64,000 nucleotides of DNA from Acidimangrovimonas sediminis (GCF_002871005.1 NZ_PHSN01000005.1:62001-126000); one strand, 5' to 3'; positions 36,573 to 46,303 are shown, counted from the stretch's first letter. Program-made: numbers and translations. The notes: generated by a model from the letters alone, not told the origin.

Positions 36573-37937
36573 ATGACCGGGAACGTGATCTTTGCCGAGA
36601 AGGCGCTCTTGCCCGGCGGCTGGGCGGACAATGTGGCGATCGGCCTGCGGGGCGGGCGGATTGTCGAGGTCACGCCGGGCGCGGCGCCGCAGGGTCTGCA
36701 CCGGGGCATCGTGCTGCCGGCGCCGGTGAACCTGCATTCGCATGCCTTCCAGCGCGCGATGGCCGGCATGACAGAGCGGCGCGGCCCCGACCCGCGCGAC
36801 ACGTTCTGGACCTGGCGGCGGCTGATGTTCCGCTTCCTCGACCAGCTGACGCCGGAGGATGTCGAGGCGATCACCGCCTTCGTGCAGATGGAGATGCTGG
36901 AGGCGGGCTATGCCGGGGTGGCCGAATTTCATTATCTGCACCACCGTCCCGGAGGCGCGCCGCATGACAATCTGGCCGAGATGTCGGTGCGGGTCGCGGC
37001 GGCGGCGGCGGAGACGGGGATCGGGCTGACGTTGCTGCCAGTGCTTTACCAGCAGGGCGGCTGCGACGGGCGGGCGCTGGGGCCGGGGCAGGTGCGTTTC
37101 GGCAACGACCCGGCCCGCTTCGCAGGTCTATGGGAGGGGGCGAAACAGGCCGTCACGGGGCTTGGGGATGCCACGATCGGGGTCGCGCCCCATTCCCTCA
37201 GGGCGGTGAGTCGCGCGGGGCTGGCCGAGGTGGCGGGGCTGGCACCTGACCTGCCCATCCACATGCATCTGGCCGAGCAGGTGGCGGAAGTTGACGAGAT
37301 TTCAGAGGCCTATGGCGCACGCCCGTCGGAATGGCTGTTGGCCAACCACGCGGTGGACCCGCGCTGGTGCCTGATCCATTGCACGCAGATGGAGCCGGCG
37401 GAGACCCACGCGCTGGCCGCCACCGGCGCGGTCGCGGGGCTGTGCCCGATCACCGAGGCGAACCTTGGCGACGGGATCTTCGACGGGGTGCGCTATCTCG
37501 ACAAGGGCGGACGGTTCGGCATCGGATCGGACAGCAACATCCGGATTTCGCTGTCCGAGGAACTGCGGCAGCTGGAATATTCCCAGCGGCTGCGCGACCG
37601 GGGGAGAGCGGTGCTGGCGACGCCGGACCGCTCCACCGGGCGGGTGCTTTACGAGGGGGCGGTCGCGGGCGGCGCGCAGGCGGCGGGGCGGGCCTCGGGC
37701 GCCATCGCGCCGGGGATGTGGGCCGACCTCGTCGCGCTGGATGCGGCCCAGACCGACCTGATCGCGCGCCAGGGCGATGGGATCCTCGATGCATGGATCT
37801 TCGCGGGCGACGACCGGTTCGTGACCGATACCTGGGCCGCCGGGCGGCATGTGGTTTCCGAGGGGCGGCATCGGCATCACGACACCATCGCCGGGCGCTA
37901 TCGCCGGGTGATGGCAGCGCTGGGGGACCGGCTGTGA
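36573..37937 (+). CDS. hutF: formimidoylglutamate deiminase
   Basis: Amidohydrolase-family deiminase (454 aa) converting N-formimino-glutamate to N-formylglutamate and ammonia. The metal site begins [13 protein letters not shown]; further ligands are in HMHLAEQ, LIHCTQM and [16 protein letters not shown] precedes the ATG at 36573; the frame is open further upstream but overlaps hutI and the operator. Its presence marks the five-step histidine route, which needs HutG (formylglutamate deformylase). The stop overlaps the hutC start. Confidence 0.95.
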   Translation: MTGNVIFAEKALLPGGWADNVAIGLRGGRIVEVTPGAAPQGLHRGIVLPAPVNLHSHAFQRAMAGMTERRGPDPRDTFWTWRRLMFRFLDQLTPEDVEAITAFVQMEMLEAGYAGVAEFHYLHHRPGGAPHDNLAEMSVRVAAAAAETGIGLTLLPVLYQQGGCDGRALGPGQVRFGNDPARFAGLWEGAKQAVTGLGDATIGVAPHSLRAVSRAGLAEVAGLAPDLPIHMHLAEQVAEVDEISEAYGARPSEWLLANHAVDPRWCLIHCTQMEPAETHALAATGAVAGLCPITEANLGDGIFDGVRYLDKGGRFGIGSDSNIRISLSEELRQLEYSQRLRDRGRAVLATPDRSTGRVLYEGAVAGGAQAAGRASGAIAPGMWADLVALDAAQTDLIARQGDGILDAWIFAGDDRFVTDTWAAGRHVVSEGRHRHHDTIAGRYRRVMAALGDRL

Positions 37938-38641
37938 CCACGCCCGGGGCGGGCCCGAAGGGGTGGGAGGCGATCCGTGCCGAGGTGCTGCGCCGGATCG
38001 ACCGGCGCGAATGGGCGCCCGGCGCGGTGATCCCCCCCGAGGCGGAGCTGGCCGAGGAGTTTGGTGTCGCGCGGGCCACGGTGAACCGGGCGCTGCGCGA
38101 ACTGGCGCTGCAGGGCGTGGTGGAGCGTCGCCGCAAGGCCGGCACGCGGGTGGCCACGCATCCGGTGCGCCGCGCGGTGGTCGAGATCCCGGTGACGCGG
38201 CTGGAGGTCGAGGGGCGGGGCCAGTGCTACGCTTTCCATCTGACTGGCTGCGCGCTGGTGGTGCCGCCGCCGCCGGTGCTTGCCCGGCTCGGCCTCGCGC
38301 CGGGTAGCCGGATGTGGCATGTCACGACGCTGCATCTGGCCGACGGGCGGCCGTTCCTTTACGAGGATCGCTGGCTCAACCCCGCGCCGTTGCCCGCGGG
38401 ATTCGATCCTTCGGAACCCGCGCTCAGCATCAACGAATGGCTGGTGAAGAACGTGGCCTATACCTATGGCGACATTGCCTTTTCCGCCGAACCCGCCAGC
38501 GAGGGTGAAGCGCTTCAGCTGGACGTGCCCAAAGGCGCGCCGGTCTTCGTGATCGAGCGCACGACCTGGGCCGGCGAAGTGCCGGTGACGCTGGTGCGGC
38601 TGGCCTACGGGCCGGGCTACCGGCTGCGGACCGTGCTCTAG
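37934..38641 (+). CDS. hutC: histidine-utilisation repressor HutC (GntR family)
   Basis: A 235-aa regulator with an N-terminal GntR winged helix (EFGVARATVNRALRELALQGVVERRR) and a C-terminal UTRA ligand domain (SINEWLVKNVAYTYGDIAFSAEPA), as in HutC proteins that sense urocanate. It begins at GTG in a GTGA overlap with hutF. Its TAG stop shares bases with the stop of the convergent gene. It probably binds the palindrome at 36534-36551. Confidence 0.93.
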   Translation: MTTPGAGPKGWEAIRAEVLRRIDRREWAPGAVIPPEAELAEEFGVARATVNRALRELALQGVVERRRKAGTRVATHPVRRAVVEIPVTRLEVEGRGQCYAFHLTGCALVVPPPPVLARLGLAPGSRMWHVTTLHLADGRPFLYEDRWLNPAPLPAGFDPSEPALSINEWLVKNVAYTYGDIAFSAEPASEGEALQLDVPKGAPVFVIERTTWAGEVPVTLVRLAYGPGYRLRTVL

Positions 38642-39342
38642 CCGAAGGCTGGCGCGGGGCCACCGGCAGGCGCGGGGCCGCCCGCGGCGATCGGTGCGCG
38701 CCCAAGGTAGAACCAGTTGCAGCCACAGATGGCGGCGCCAAGCTCGGCTTCCAGCAGGGCCGCGTCCTCTTCGTCGGTAAGTTCGACATGGGTGATGTAG
38801 CCGGGCGATCCGGTCGCGGGGTTGTCGTGGATCTCCCACATGCCGGTCGCGCGTGTCTCAAGCAGCGCGATCAGGGCGGGAATGTCAGCCTCGGTCAGCA
38901 CGGCGCGCAGGCGGTGCGGCGTGGGGGCGGCCCGGGCATGGAGCAGGCCCGAGCGCGGCAATTGCCCGGTGCGCAGCATCTCGCGCGCCCAGAGGTGGAA
39001 ATCGCCCACCGACCCGTCAAGGCGCCGATGCCGCACGTCGGTTTCATAGCCCGCGACCATAAGGCGCCAGGTTTCGGCCAAAACTCCCGAGATTGCAGCA
39101 TATTGGCCATCTATCTTCATGTGAGAGCAGAAAAAGGTGACGCCGCCGAATTCCGCCGTGGTCATGGCGCCCAAGGGGTTCAGGGGGCTGTCGTCCTGTC
39201 CCGGCGCGCGCTGGACGAACTTGCCGGCGAAGCCGAGCTCGCCGTGGATGCCGGTGATGCGCCAGGTCAGCTCGTACTCGGGCCGAAAGCCCTTGCGGAA
39301 GAAATCCCGCGCGTCGCCGGTGATATCGGGCAGGTCGTGCAT
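38638..39342 (-). CDS. conserved protein of unknown function
   Basis: A 234-aa protein with no clear membrane spans. GGAGG seven bases before 39342 marks the start (MHDLPDITGDARDFF). Recognisable blocks are ELTWRITGIHGELGFAGKFVQ and FFCSHMKIDGQYAAISGVLAE. The C-terminus is Gly/Pro/Ala-rich (GGPAPAGGPAPAFG). It ends tail-to-tail with hutC, the two stop codons sharing CTAG. I cannot assign a family. Despite lying between hutC and decayed genes it is open for its whole length, so it is probably functional. Confidence 0.6.
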   Translation of the reverse strand: MHDLPDITGDARDFFRKGFRPEYELTWRITGIHGELGFAGKFVQRAPGQDDSPLNPLGAMTTAEFGGVTFFCSHMKIDGQYAAISGVLAETWRLMVAGYETDVRHRRLDGSVGDFHLWAREMLRTGQLPRSGLLHARAAPTPHRLRAVLTEADIPALIALLETRATGMWEIHDNPATGSPGYITHVELTDEEDAALLEAELGAAICGCNWFYLGRAPIAAGGPAPAGGPAPAFG

Positions 39343-39556
39343 GAAGATGCCTCCGCATTCATGAAAGCGCATGTGATGCGGCGTGTCGAGGGGGGGGAGG
39401 GCCTGCGCCGGCCCTTGGCGCATCCCATCCTTTGGATGGCGGCGCTCTATCCCCGCCACGTCCCTCAGGCGAACGCGCATCACACAGGGGTGACAGCGCG
39501 CCCGCCAGGGGCGCGGGCCCGGGCCGGGCGCCGCCGCTGACGCCTTTGCCGTACCC

Positions 39557-39790
39557 TCAGCCCTCTCCCGCAAGGTTGCGCCGCACGATCCCCAGCAGTC
39601 GGCGATTCCGGTGCAGATCAGGGTGGAAAAATCCAGCTTCACGTAGAACGCGGCCTGCGGCAGCGCGCGGCGGAACTCGCTCACCCAATCGCCGATATGG
39701 GGGGCGGCAAGGTCGTGCTGCATGGCGATCCGCAGGGTCACCGCCGCCTCGCCGGTCGGATCCATGGCGCGCAGGCTTTCGGTCCAGACC
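39557..39790 (-). pseudogene. remnant of a LysR-type regulator
   Basis: On the minus strand a stretch reads TLRIAMQHDLAAPHIGDW, then EFRRALPQAAFYVKLDFSTLICTGIAD. This resembles the start of the LysR substrate-binding domain. The helix-turn-helix and most of the ligand domain are missing. After about 60 residues the likeness breaks up, with a probable shift of frame. It abuts the next pseudogene head to head at about 39787, as expected for a regulator once divergent from its target. Confidence 0.45.
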
Positions 39791-40792
39791 CGGCGCAGCT
39801 GACACAGGCGCTGGCCAAGGGCGCGCGCGACATGGGCGCGCGGATCGAACGCTTCTGCCCGGTGACGGGGGTGCGACGGGAGGGCGGCGATTGGGTGGTC
39901 GAGACCGCGAAAGGCACGGTCCGCTGCGCGGTGGTGGTGAATGCCGCCGGCTATTACGCGCGCGAGGTGGGGCGAATGTTCGGCCGCGCGGTGCCGCTCC
40001 GATGAGGACGCGTTCTGGCTGATCACCGCGACCGCCGCCCAGGCGTATGACGGCGACTGGCTGCGCGACCACCTCTCCCCGGGGCTGACGCTGGTGGAGG
40101 AGACCGAGGCGTGGTCGTGCCAGATCGTCACCGGCCCCGCCGCGCGGTCGGTGCTGGCGGGGGTGACGTCTGCCGACCTGGCGCTGCCGCGGCTGAGCTG
40201 GCAAGCGGCCCAGCCTGGCGGGGGCCGAGGTGATCCTGATGCGCGTCTCCTTCGCCAGAGAGCTGGGGTGGGTGGTGCATGCCCGGCTAGCCGACATGCC
40301 CGGGGTGTGCGCGGCGCTGATGAAGGCGGGGCGCCCGCTGGGGCTGCGGCCCTTCGGCATGTTCGCGCTGGACGCCCTGCGGCTAAGGGCTACCGGACGT
40401 GGAAGGGCGATCTGTCGACCGATTACACCGCGCTGCAGGCCGGGCTGGGCCGGGTCATCGACTTCGGGAAGGGCGCGTTTCGCGAGCGTGACGCGCTGCT
40501 GGCCGAGCGGGCGGCGGGCCCGGTGAAGCGCTTCGCCATCTTGCGCGTCGCGGCCGGCGAGGAGGACGCGCCCTACATGTCGAGGCTGTGGCGCGGCGAC
40601 AGGGTGGTCGGCGAGACGACCTCGGGCGGCTGGGGGCACCGGGTGGGGGCCCCGCTGGCGCTGGGGATGGTGCGGGCGGATCTGGTCGAACCGGGCACGG
40701 CGCTGGAGGTCGAGATCTTCGGGCGGCGCTATCCGGCGGAGGTGCTGGAGAGCCCGGCCTGGGACCCGCTGAACGCGCGGTTGCGGGGCTGA
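39787..40792 (+). pseudogene. remnant of a dimethylglycine/sarcosine dehydrogenase-like flavoprotein (DAO + GcvT domains)
   Basis: Parts of a protein that is normally about 800 aa. Piece 1 (39787-40002) is from the FAD domain: DPAQLTQALAKGARDMGAR and VVVNAAGYYAREVGRMFG; it then hits a stop. Piece 2, in another frame from about 40005, is the middle of the GcvT-like domain (DAFWLITATAAQAYDGDWLRDHL). Around 40225 the frame shifts (ILMRVSFARELGWVVHARL in frame 3) and around 40385 it shifts back to YRTWKGDLSTDYTALQAGLG, ending DPLNARLRG. About 300-350 residues between pieces 1 and 2 and the N-terminus are deleted. It cannot give a working enzyme. Confidence 0.85.
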
Positions 40793-40802
40793 GAGGGCGG
40801 GA

Positions 40803-40855
40803 CCGGGGGTTTCCCACCCCCGGACCCCCGGGGAGTATTTCCACAAGAAAGAAAG
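40803..40855 (+). repeat. intergenic repeat element, copy H
   Basis: Plus-strand copy: hairpin CCGGGGG-tttccca-CCCCCGG at 40803-40823, core GGGGAGTATTT, tail ACAAGAAAGAAAGG. It lies ten bases before the mttB start and supplies its ribosome site, as copy E does for its gene. Confidence 0.8.
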
Positions 40856-40864
40856 GATGTGGGA

Positions 40865-42456
40865 ATGGAACGTGTCGAGCAAGGATATGTGCCGGTGACG
40901 GCGGGCCGGGCGGCGCGGAGTGGGGCCCGTGCTGGGGCCCGTGCTGGGGGGCGTGCTGCGCGGATGGCGCTGCGGCAGGCGCCACTGGCCGAGGATCTGC
41001 GGCCGATCCGGCCCGGTCTGCGGGGCGGCCAGTACAGGCCGCTGAGCGATGCCTGCGTGGCGCGCATTCACGAGACGGCGTTGCCGGCGCTTTCGGAGAT
41101 CGGGCTGGCCAATGCGCCCCCCTCGGGGATCGAGATCCTGACCGGTGCCGGGGCGGAGCTGGGCGAGGATGGGCGGATCCGGTTCCCGCGAATGCTGGTC
41201 GAGGAGATGCAGGCGGTGGCGGCGCGGGGGACCACCCTGCATGGCCGCGATGCGGCGCATGACCTGCAGCTGGGCGATGCGCGGGTGCATTACGGTACGG
41301 CGGTGGCGGCGGTGCATGTGGTGGATCTTGAGACCCGGAGCTACAGCGAATCGACCGCGGCCGATCTTTATACCGCGGCCAAGCTGGCCCAGCATCTCGA
41401 CAACGTGCATTTCTTTCAGCGCCCCATGGTCTGCCGGGACATCGCCGACCCTTACGAGATGGACGTGAACACGCTCTACGCCTGTCTTTCGGGCACGACC
41501 AAGCATGTCGGCACCTCGTTTTCCGATCCGGTCAACGTGGCGGGTCGCCTGGACCTGATCCACCTTGTCCGGGGGAGGGCGAGGCAGCCTGGCGCGCGCG
41601 GGCCTTCGTCAGCAATTCCAATTGTTTCGTCGTGCCGCCGATGAGATTCGCCGAGGAAAGCTGTCGCACGATGGAGGCCAGCGTGCGGGCCGGGATGCCG
41701 GTTCTTTTGTTGTCGGCGGAACAGGCGGGGGCGACCGCGCCGGCTCCGATCGCCGCCGCGATCGTGCAGGCGGTGGCGGAATGTCCGGCCGGTGTCGTCT
41801 ATGTCAACGCGATGGCGCCGGGGCATCCGGCGATCTTCGGCACCTGGCCCTTTGTCAGCGACCTGCGCACCGGTGCGATGTCGGGCGGGTCGGCGGAACA
41901 GGCGCAGCTGACCGCGGGCTGCGCCCAGATGCACCGCCACTACGGGCTGCCCGGTGCCGCCGCCGCGGGGATGTCGGATGCCAAGCCGCCGGACATGCAG
42001 GCGGGGTGGGAAACCGGGATAAATACCGTGATGGCAGGGCTTTCGGGGCTGAACCTCGTCTATGAGGCGGTGGGGATGCAGGCCTCTCTGCTGGGGTTCA
42101 GCTTCGAGGGGATGGTGTTGGGTGACGATGTGCTGGGCCAGGCCCTGCGTGCGGTGCGCGGCATCGAGGTGACCGAGGACAGCGTGGGGATCGAGACGAT
42201 GCGCGAGGTTTGCCTGGGCGCGCCGGGGCATTACCTCGGCCATCCCCAGACGCTGGACCGGATGCAGCGCGATTACGTCTATCCCGCGGTCGGCAACCGG
42301 ATGAGCCCGAAGGAATGGGACGAAGCGGGGCGGCCCGATCTGCTGGCCGGGGCTGCGCAGCGGCGCGATGCGATCCTCGAGCGGGCGGGCTGTACCCTGT
42401 CGCCCGAGGTGGATGCGGCGGTGCGCGCGGGCTGGCGCATTCACTTCGAGGCCTGA
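40865..42456 (+). pseudogene. mttB: MttB-family methylamine/betaine methyltransferase, frameshifted
   Basis: The coding sequence is interrupted by one missing base. The first part (40865 to about 41575) reads through HVVDLETRSYSES and GTTKHVGTSFSDPVNV to DLIHLVRG. The rest, in the +1 frame, continues WRARAFVSNSNCFVVPPMRF to the end at 42456. Restoring one G in the GGGGG run at 41571-41575 would rejoin them. The family (COG5598) moves methyl groups from trimethylamine or quaternary amines to a corrinoid protein. No in-frame TAG is seen at a pyrrolysine position, so it would be the non-pyrrolysine type. The N-terminus has a GARAGARAGGRA run encoded by a 12-base tandem repeat. Confidence 0.85.
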
Positions 42457-42487
42457 GCCGGGGGGCTTGAGGGACAGGGAGAGCGGC

Positions 42488-43387
42488 ATGAAATACGGGT
42501 TCATCGGGTTGGGGGAGCTGGGCGGCGCGCTGGCGGCAAGCCTGTTGCGGGCGGGGTTCGGGGTGGTGGTGCATGACCTCGATCTTGGGGCCGTTGACCG
42601 GCTGGTGGCCGCCGGGGCCGAACGCGGCGCGGGTCCGGCGGAGGTGGCGGCATGGGTGGAGGCGGTGATCACCTGCCTGCCTTCGCCCAAGGTGTCGAAG
42701 GCGGTGCTCTAGGCGATGCTGCCCGCGATGGCGCAGGGCGCGACATGGATCGAGGCGTTGACGCTTGGGCGCGAGGAGATCCTGCGTCTTGCGGCGCGGG
42801 CCACGGGCGCCGGGGTCGTGGTGCTGGAATGCCCGGTGACCGGAGGCGTGCACTTGGCCGCGCGGGGCGAGATCACGGTTCTGGCCGGCGGCGGCACGGC
42901 GCTGGTCGGGGCGCATCGCCCGGCGCTGGAGGCGATGGGGGGCCGGATCTTTCACATGGGGCCGCTTGGGTCGGCCGCGCTGATCAAGGTGATCACCAAC
43001 ATGCTTTCCTTCATCCACTTGGTCGCGGATGGCGAGGCGCTGATGCTGGCCCGGCGCGGCGGGCAGGACCTGGCGCAAGCCTGGGCGGCGATCGCGGCCT
43101 CGTCGGGGTCGAGCTTCGTGCATGAGACCGAGGGGCAGCTGATCCTGAACGGCAGCTATGACGTGGGGTTCTCGATGGATCTCGCGCTCAAGGATCTGGG
43201 CTTTGCCTTGGGGTTCGGGCGGGAACTGGGCGTGCCGCTGGACCTGGCGGGCATCGTGCAGCAGACCTTCGTCAGGGGCCGCACAGCCTATGGCGGGACG
43301 GCCCAGTCGACGCGGATCGTCCGGCTGCTCGAGGATCTAACGTGGACCGAGCTGCGGGCCGAAGGATTTCCGGCACGGCTGACGTGA
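42488..43387 (+). pseudogene. 3-hydroxyisobutyrate-dehydrogenase-like protein with an in-frame amber stop
   Basis: An NAD-dependent beta-hydroxyacid dehydrogenase of 300 codons interrupted at codon 75 by TAG (42710-42712). The same frame is open on both sides. The N-terminal dinucleotide loop is GFIGLGELGGALAASLL, then CLPSPKVSKAVL, stop, then AMLPAMAQGATWIE. The catalytic region is LECPVTGGVHLAARGEITVL, and the conserved lysine is in AALIKVITNMLSF. TAG could derive from GAG or CAG by one change. It follows mttB by 31 bases and was probably its operon partner. An internal restart at 42716 would lack the cofactor loop. Confidence 0.85.
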
Positions 43388-44437
43388 TCACGCCTCGGTC
43401 GGGTCGATCAGCGCGATCTCGCCCTTCGCCTCGAGATCGCGCACGGCCGTGATCACCGCGGTCATCGCCTCCTCCCCGTCCTTTTCCTTCACCTTGCCGC
43501 GGGCCGCGACCTCTTCCTTCAGGCCGTTCGCCATGCGCTGGGAAATGTTGTCGAGGATGAAAGAGGCGGCGGCGGCCAGTTCGTCGGTCGTGGCGGCGGC
43601 CAGCGCGGTAACGAGAAGGCCCTGCTCCACCTCGCGCAGGATCTTGGGCACGTCGCGCGGTTCCACCCGGGCAGGGAGGTGGGCGAAGGTGAAGATGGTC
43701 TTGCGCACCTCCTCGGCGAAATGGCGGTCATCCTGGTCGAGGCCTTGCAACACCTCGTCCCGGGTCGCGGCGGGCGAGATGTTGAGGATCGCACCGACCC
43801 TTTCCACCGGGCCGTCGGCGAAGGCCTTGGCCGGCCGCGCGTCCAGCTGGCTGGCCAGCGCCAGGCCGATGCGGCGCACGGTGTCGGGGTCGACGTTGCC
43901 GGTGAGCGACATGGCATAGGCCACACGCCGCGCGCGGTCGCCGGGCAGCTGGCCCAGAAGATCGGCAGCCCGCGGCACCGGCAGCTTCGAGAGGAGGACG
44001 GCCCCCACCTCGATGCTTTCCTCCTCGATCACCGACAGCAGCGCCTCGGACGGCAGCGCCGCGATCTTTTCCCACGGATCCCCGGCCATCCCCGGGCCGG
44101 CGAGACGACGCAGGCGCGTCGCGGCAGACTCGCTCAGATGTCCGTCTAGCATGGTCAGAGCGCCCTCCAGCCCGCCGGGGAAGGACAGGCCGATCCCCTC
44201 GACCGCGTCCAGGAACTCTGTCACCACGGCGCCGAGGGTCAGCCGGTCGACCGAGCGCATCGCGCCGATCTGTTCGGTCAGTGCGGTCTGCACCTCGTCG
44301 GGCAGCGAGGCGAGCGGCAGGGGCGCGCCCTCGGCAAGGAGGAGGCGCACGATCACGGCAGCCTTTTGCCGCCGTGTCAGAACGGCGCCCCCGCGGCTGG
44401 CGGAGTCGAGGGTCAACTGGGCAAGCGCCTGGGTCAC
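43388..44437 (-). CDS. fliG: flagellar motor switch protein FliG
   Basis: Cytoplasmic component of the flagellar C-ring that passes torque from the stator (about 349 aa). It has the armadillo-like middle and C-terminal repeats: LTRRQKAAVIVRLLLAEG, PWEKIAALPSEALLSVIEEES, and VPKILREVEQGLLVTALAAAT, with FILDNISQRMANGLKEEV near the C-terminus. GTG at 44437 has GGAGG six bases upstream; ATG at 44443 overlaps that site. It is alone here, with no other flagellar genes nearby. Confidence 0.88.
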   Translation of the reverse strand: MTQALAQLTLDSASRGGAVLTRRQKAAVIVRLLLAEGAPLPLASLPDEVQTALTEQIGAMRSVDRLTLGAVVTEFLDAVEGIGLSFPGGLEGALTMLDGHLSESAATRLRRLAGPGMAGDPWEKIAALPSEALLSVIEEESIEVGAVLLSKLPVPRAADLLGQLPGDRARRVAYAMSLTGNVDPDTVRRIGLALASQLDARPAKAFADGPVERVGAILNISPAATRDEVLQGLDQDDRHFAEEVRKTIFTFAHLPARVEPRDVPKILREVEQGLLVTALAAATTDELAAAASFILDNISQRMANGLKEEVAARGKVKEKDGEEAMTAVITAVRDLEAKGEIALIDPTEA

Positions 44438-44521
44438 GGTCATCCTCCGGGCTGTGTCGGCGGGAGGATCGCAGGCGTGGGTTAAATCGGCCTTACCGGG
44501 ATCGGTTCGGGCCGTGGCGCG

Positions 44522-44680
44522 TCAGCTGCCGATCTTCGGCACGCAGGCATCGGCCGCGGCATCCCAGCTTTGGCCATCAGCGCAGGCGCTCGCCTCGTGG
44601 CGTTCGCAGGCGAACGCTGGTGTGGCGAGGGCGCCGAGGCCCATCAGGGCCGCGAGGATCAGCGCGGAAAGCTTCATCAT
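44522..44680 (-). CDS. small secreted cysteine-containing protein
   Basis: A 52-aa precursor with a clear signal peptide (MMKLSALILAALMGLGALATPAFA) and a mature part of about 28 residues with three cysteines (CERHEASACADGQSWDAAADACVP). GGGAGA precedes the tandem ATGs. The Cys spacing is loosely like a chitin-binding fragment, but it is too short to assign. It lies between purB and fliG on the same strand. Confidence 0.7.
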   Translation of the reverse strand: MMKLSALILAALMGLGALATPAFACERHEASACADGQSWDAAADACVPKIGS

Positions 44681-44906
44681 CGTCTCCCTCTCTGGTCGGT
44701 GGGGAGATGAGAACACGGAAACGTGAGTCGCGGCAAGGCAGCGCTGGTGCGGGGGCGGTTTCCTGCCACCCGCCGGGGCCTCCTTCCGCTGGGGCCTCCT
44801 TGTGCGCTTCGCTGCGCGTCGGGGGACGGACGCGGCCGATGAGACGCGGAGCGCCCGAAGAGGGCGCCCGCCGTGTGTCCGCGCAGTCAGGCCGGAAAGA
44901 AGGACG

Positions 44907-46214
44907 TCAGTCCTTGCCGAAGACCCGGGCGAAGATCGTGTCGACGTGCTTGGTGTGGTAGCCGAGGTCGAACTTCTCCTCGATCTCGGCGGGGCTGAGC
45001 GCCGCCGTCACCTCGGCATCGGCCAGGAGTTCTTCCTTGAAATCGCGGCCCTGTTCCCAGACCTTCATCGCGTTGCGCTGCACCAGCCGGTAGGCGTCTT
45101 CGCGGCTCACGCCCGCCTGCGTCAGCGCCAGCAGAACCCGCTGCGACATCACCAGGCCTTTGAACTTGTTCATGTTGGCCAGCATGTTGTCGGGATAGAT
45201 CACCATCTTCTCGACGACCCCCGCCAGCCGATTCAGCGCGAAGTCGAGCGTCACGGTCGCATCAGGGCCGATCCCGCGCTCGACCGAGGAATGCGAGATG
45301 TCGCGCTCATGCCAGAGCGCCACGTTCTCCAGCGCCGGCACCACGGCGGAGCGCACGAGCCGCGCCAGACCCGTCAGGTTCTCGGTCAGCACCGGGTTGC
45401 GCTTGTGCGGCATGGCCGACGAACCCTTCTGGCCCGGCGAGAAGAACTCCTCGCCCTCCAGAACCTCGGTGCGCTGCATGTGGCGGATCTCGGTCGCGAC
45501 GTTCTCGATCGACGAGGCGATGACGCCCAGCGTGGCGAAGAACATCGCGTGGCGGTCGCGCGGGATCACCTGGGTCGAGATCGGTTCGGGGCGCAGGCCC
45601 ATCTTGGCGCAGACGTGCTCCTCGACCGACGGGTCGATGTTGGCGAAGGTGCCGACCGCGCCCGAGATCGCGCCGGTGGCGACCTCGTCGCGGGCGCGTT
45701 CCAGCCGGGTCTTGTTGCGGTCCATCTCGGCGTAGAAGCGCGCGAAGGTCAGGCCCATGGTGGTGGGTTCGGCGTGGATCCCGTGGGAGCGGCCGATGCG
45801 CACCGTGTTTTTGTGTTCCAGCGCGCGTTTCTTCAGCGCGGCCAGCAGCTTGTCCATGTCGGCCAGAAGGATGTCGGCCGCGCGCACCAGCTGCACGTTC
45901 AGGGTGGTGTCCAGAACGTCGGACGAGGTCATCCCCTGGTGTACGAAACGCGCTTCGGTCGATCCGATGTGTTCGGACAGGTGCGTGAGGAAGGCGATGA
46001 CGTCATGTTTCGTCACTGCCTCGATCTCGTCGATGCGGGCGACGTCGAATTCCACGTCCTTGGCCTTCCAGACGGCCTCGGCGCTTTCCTTCGGGATCAC
46101 GCCGAGGGCGGCCTGGGCGTCGCAGGCATGGGCCTCGATCTCGTACCAGATGCGGAACTTGGTCTCGGGCGACCAGATGGCGACCATCTCGGGGCGGGAG
46201 TAACGCGGGATCAT
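44907..46214 (-). CDS. purB: adenylosuccinate lyase
   Basis: Purine-synthesis lyase of 435 aa acting on SAICAR and adenylosuccinate. The fumarase/aspartase signature is GSSAMPHKRNPVLTENL. The catalytic His region is GRSHGIHAEPTT and the N-terminal site is HQGMTSSDVLDT. The start codon at 46214 gives the usual MIPRYSRPEMVAIWSPE opening. No purine genes adjoin it. Confidence 0.96.
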   Translation of the reverse strand: MIPRYSRPEMVAIWSPETKFRIWYEIEAHACDAQAALGVIPKESAEAVWKAKDVEFDVARIDEIEAVTKHDVIAFLTHLSEHIGSTEARFVHQGMTSSDVLDTTLNVQLVRAADILLADMDKLLAALKKRALEHKNTVRIGRSHGIHAEPTTMGLTFARFYAEMDRNKTRLERARDEVATGAISGAVGTFANIDPSVEEHVCAKMGLRPEPISTQVIPRDRHAMFFATLGVIASSIENVATEIRHMQRTEVLEGEEFFSPGQKGSSAMPHKRNPVLTENLTGLARLVRSAVVPALENVALWHERDISHSSVERGIGPDATVTLDFALNRLAGVVEKMVIYPDNMLANMNKFKGLVMSQRVLLALTQAGVSREDAYRLVQRNAMKVWEQGRDFKEELLADAEVTAALSPAEIEEKFDLGYHTKHVDTIFARVFGKD

Positions 46215-46303
46215 GGGGGCCTCTCATGGTTTGCGGACGCGCGCGGCGACTTCTAGACTGGGGCGGACGCAGGGGCAACAGGGCAGCGGGCTGCAGGGTG
46301 GAA

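Noticed and set aside
41560-41650. Programmed frameshifting in mttB
   Set aside because: No slippery heptamer plus downstream structure is evident, and neighbouring genes carry independent lesions, so simple decay or a sequencing error is more likely.
42716-43387. Shorter intact dehydrogenase restarting after the amber codon
   Set aside because: It would lack the whole nucleotide-binding loop, and no ribosome site precedes 42716.
46226-46303. Extended N-terminus of the DUF6314 protein
   Set aside because: The extra 26 residues are Arg-rich, unlike the rest, and fall in the purB promoter gap.
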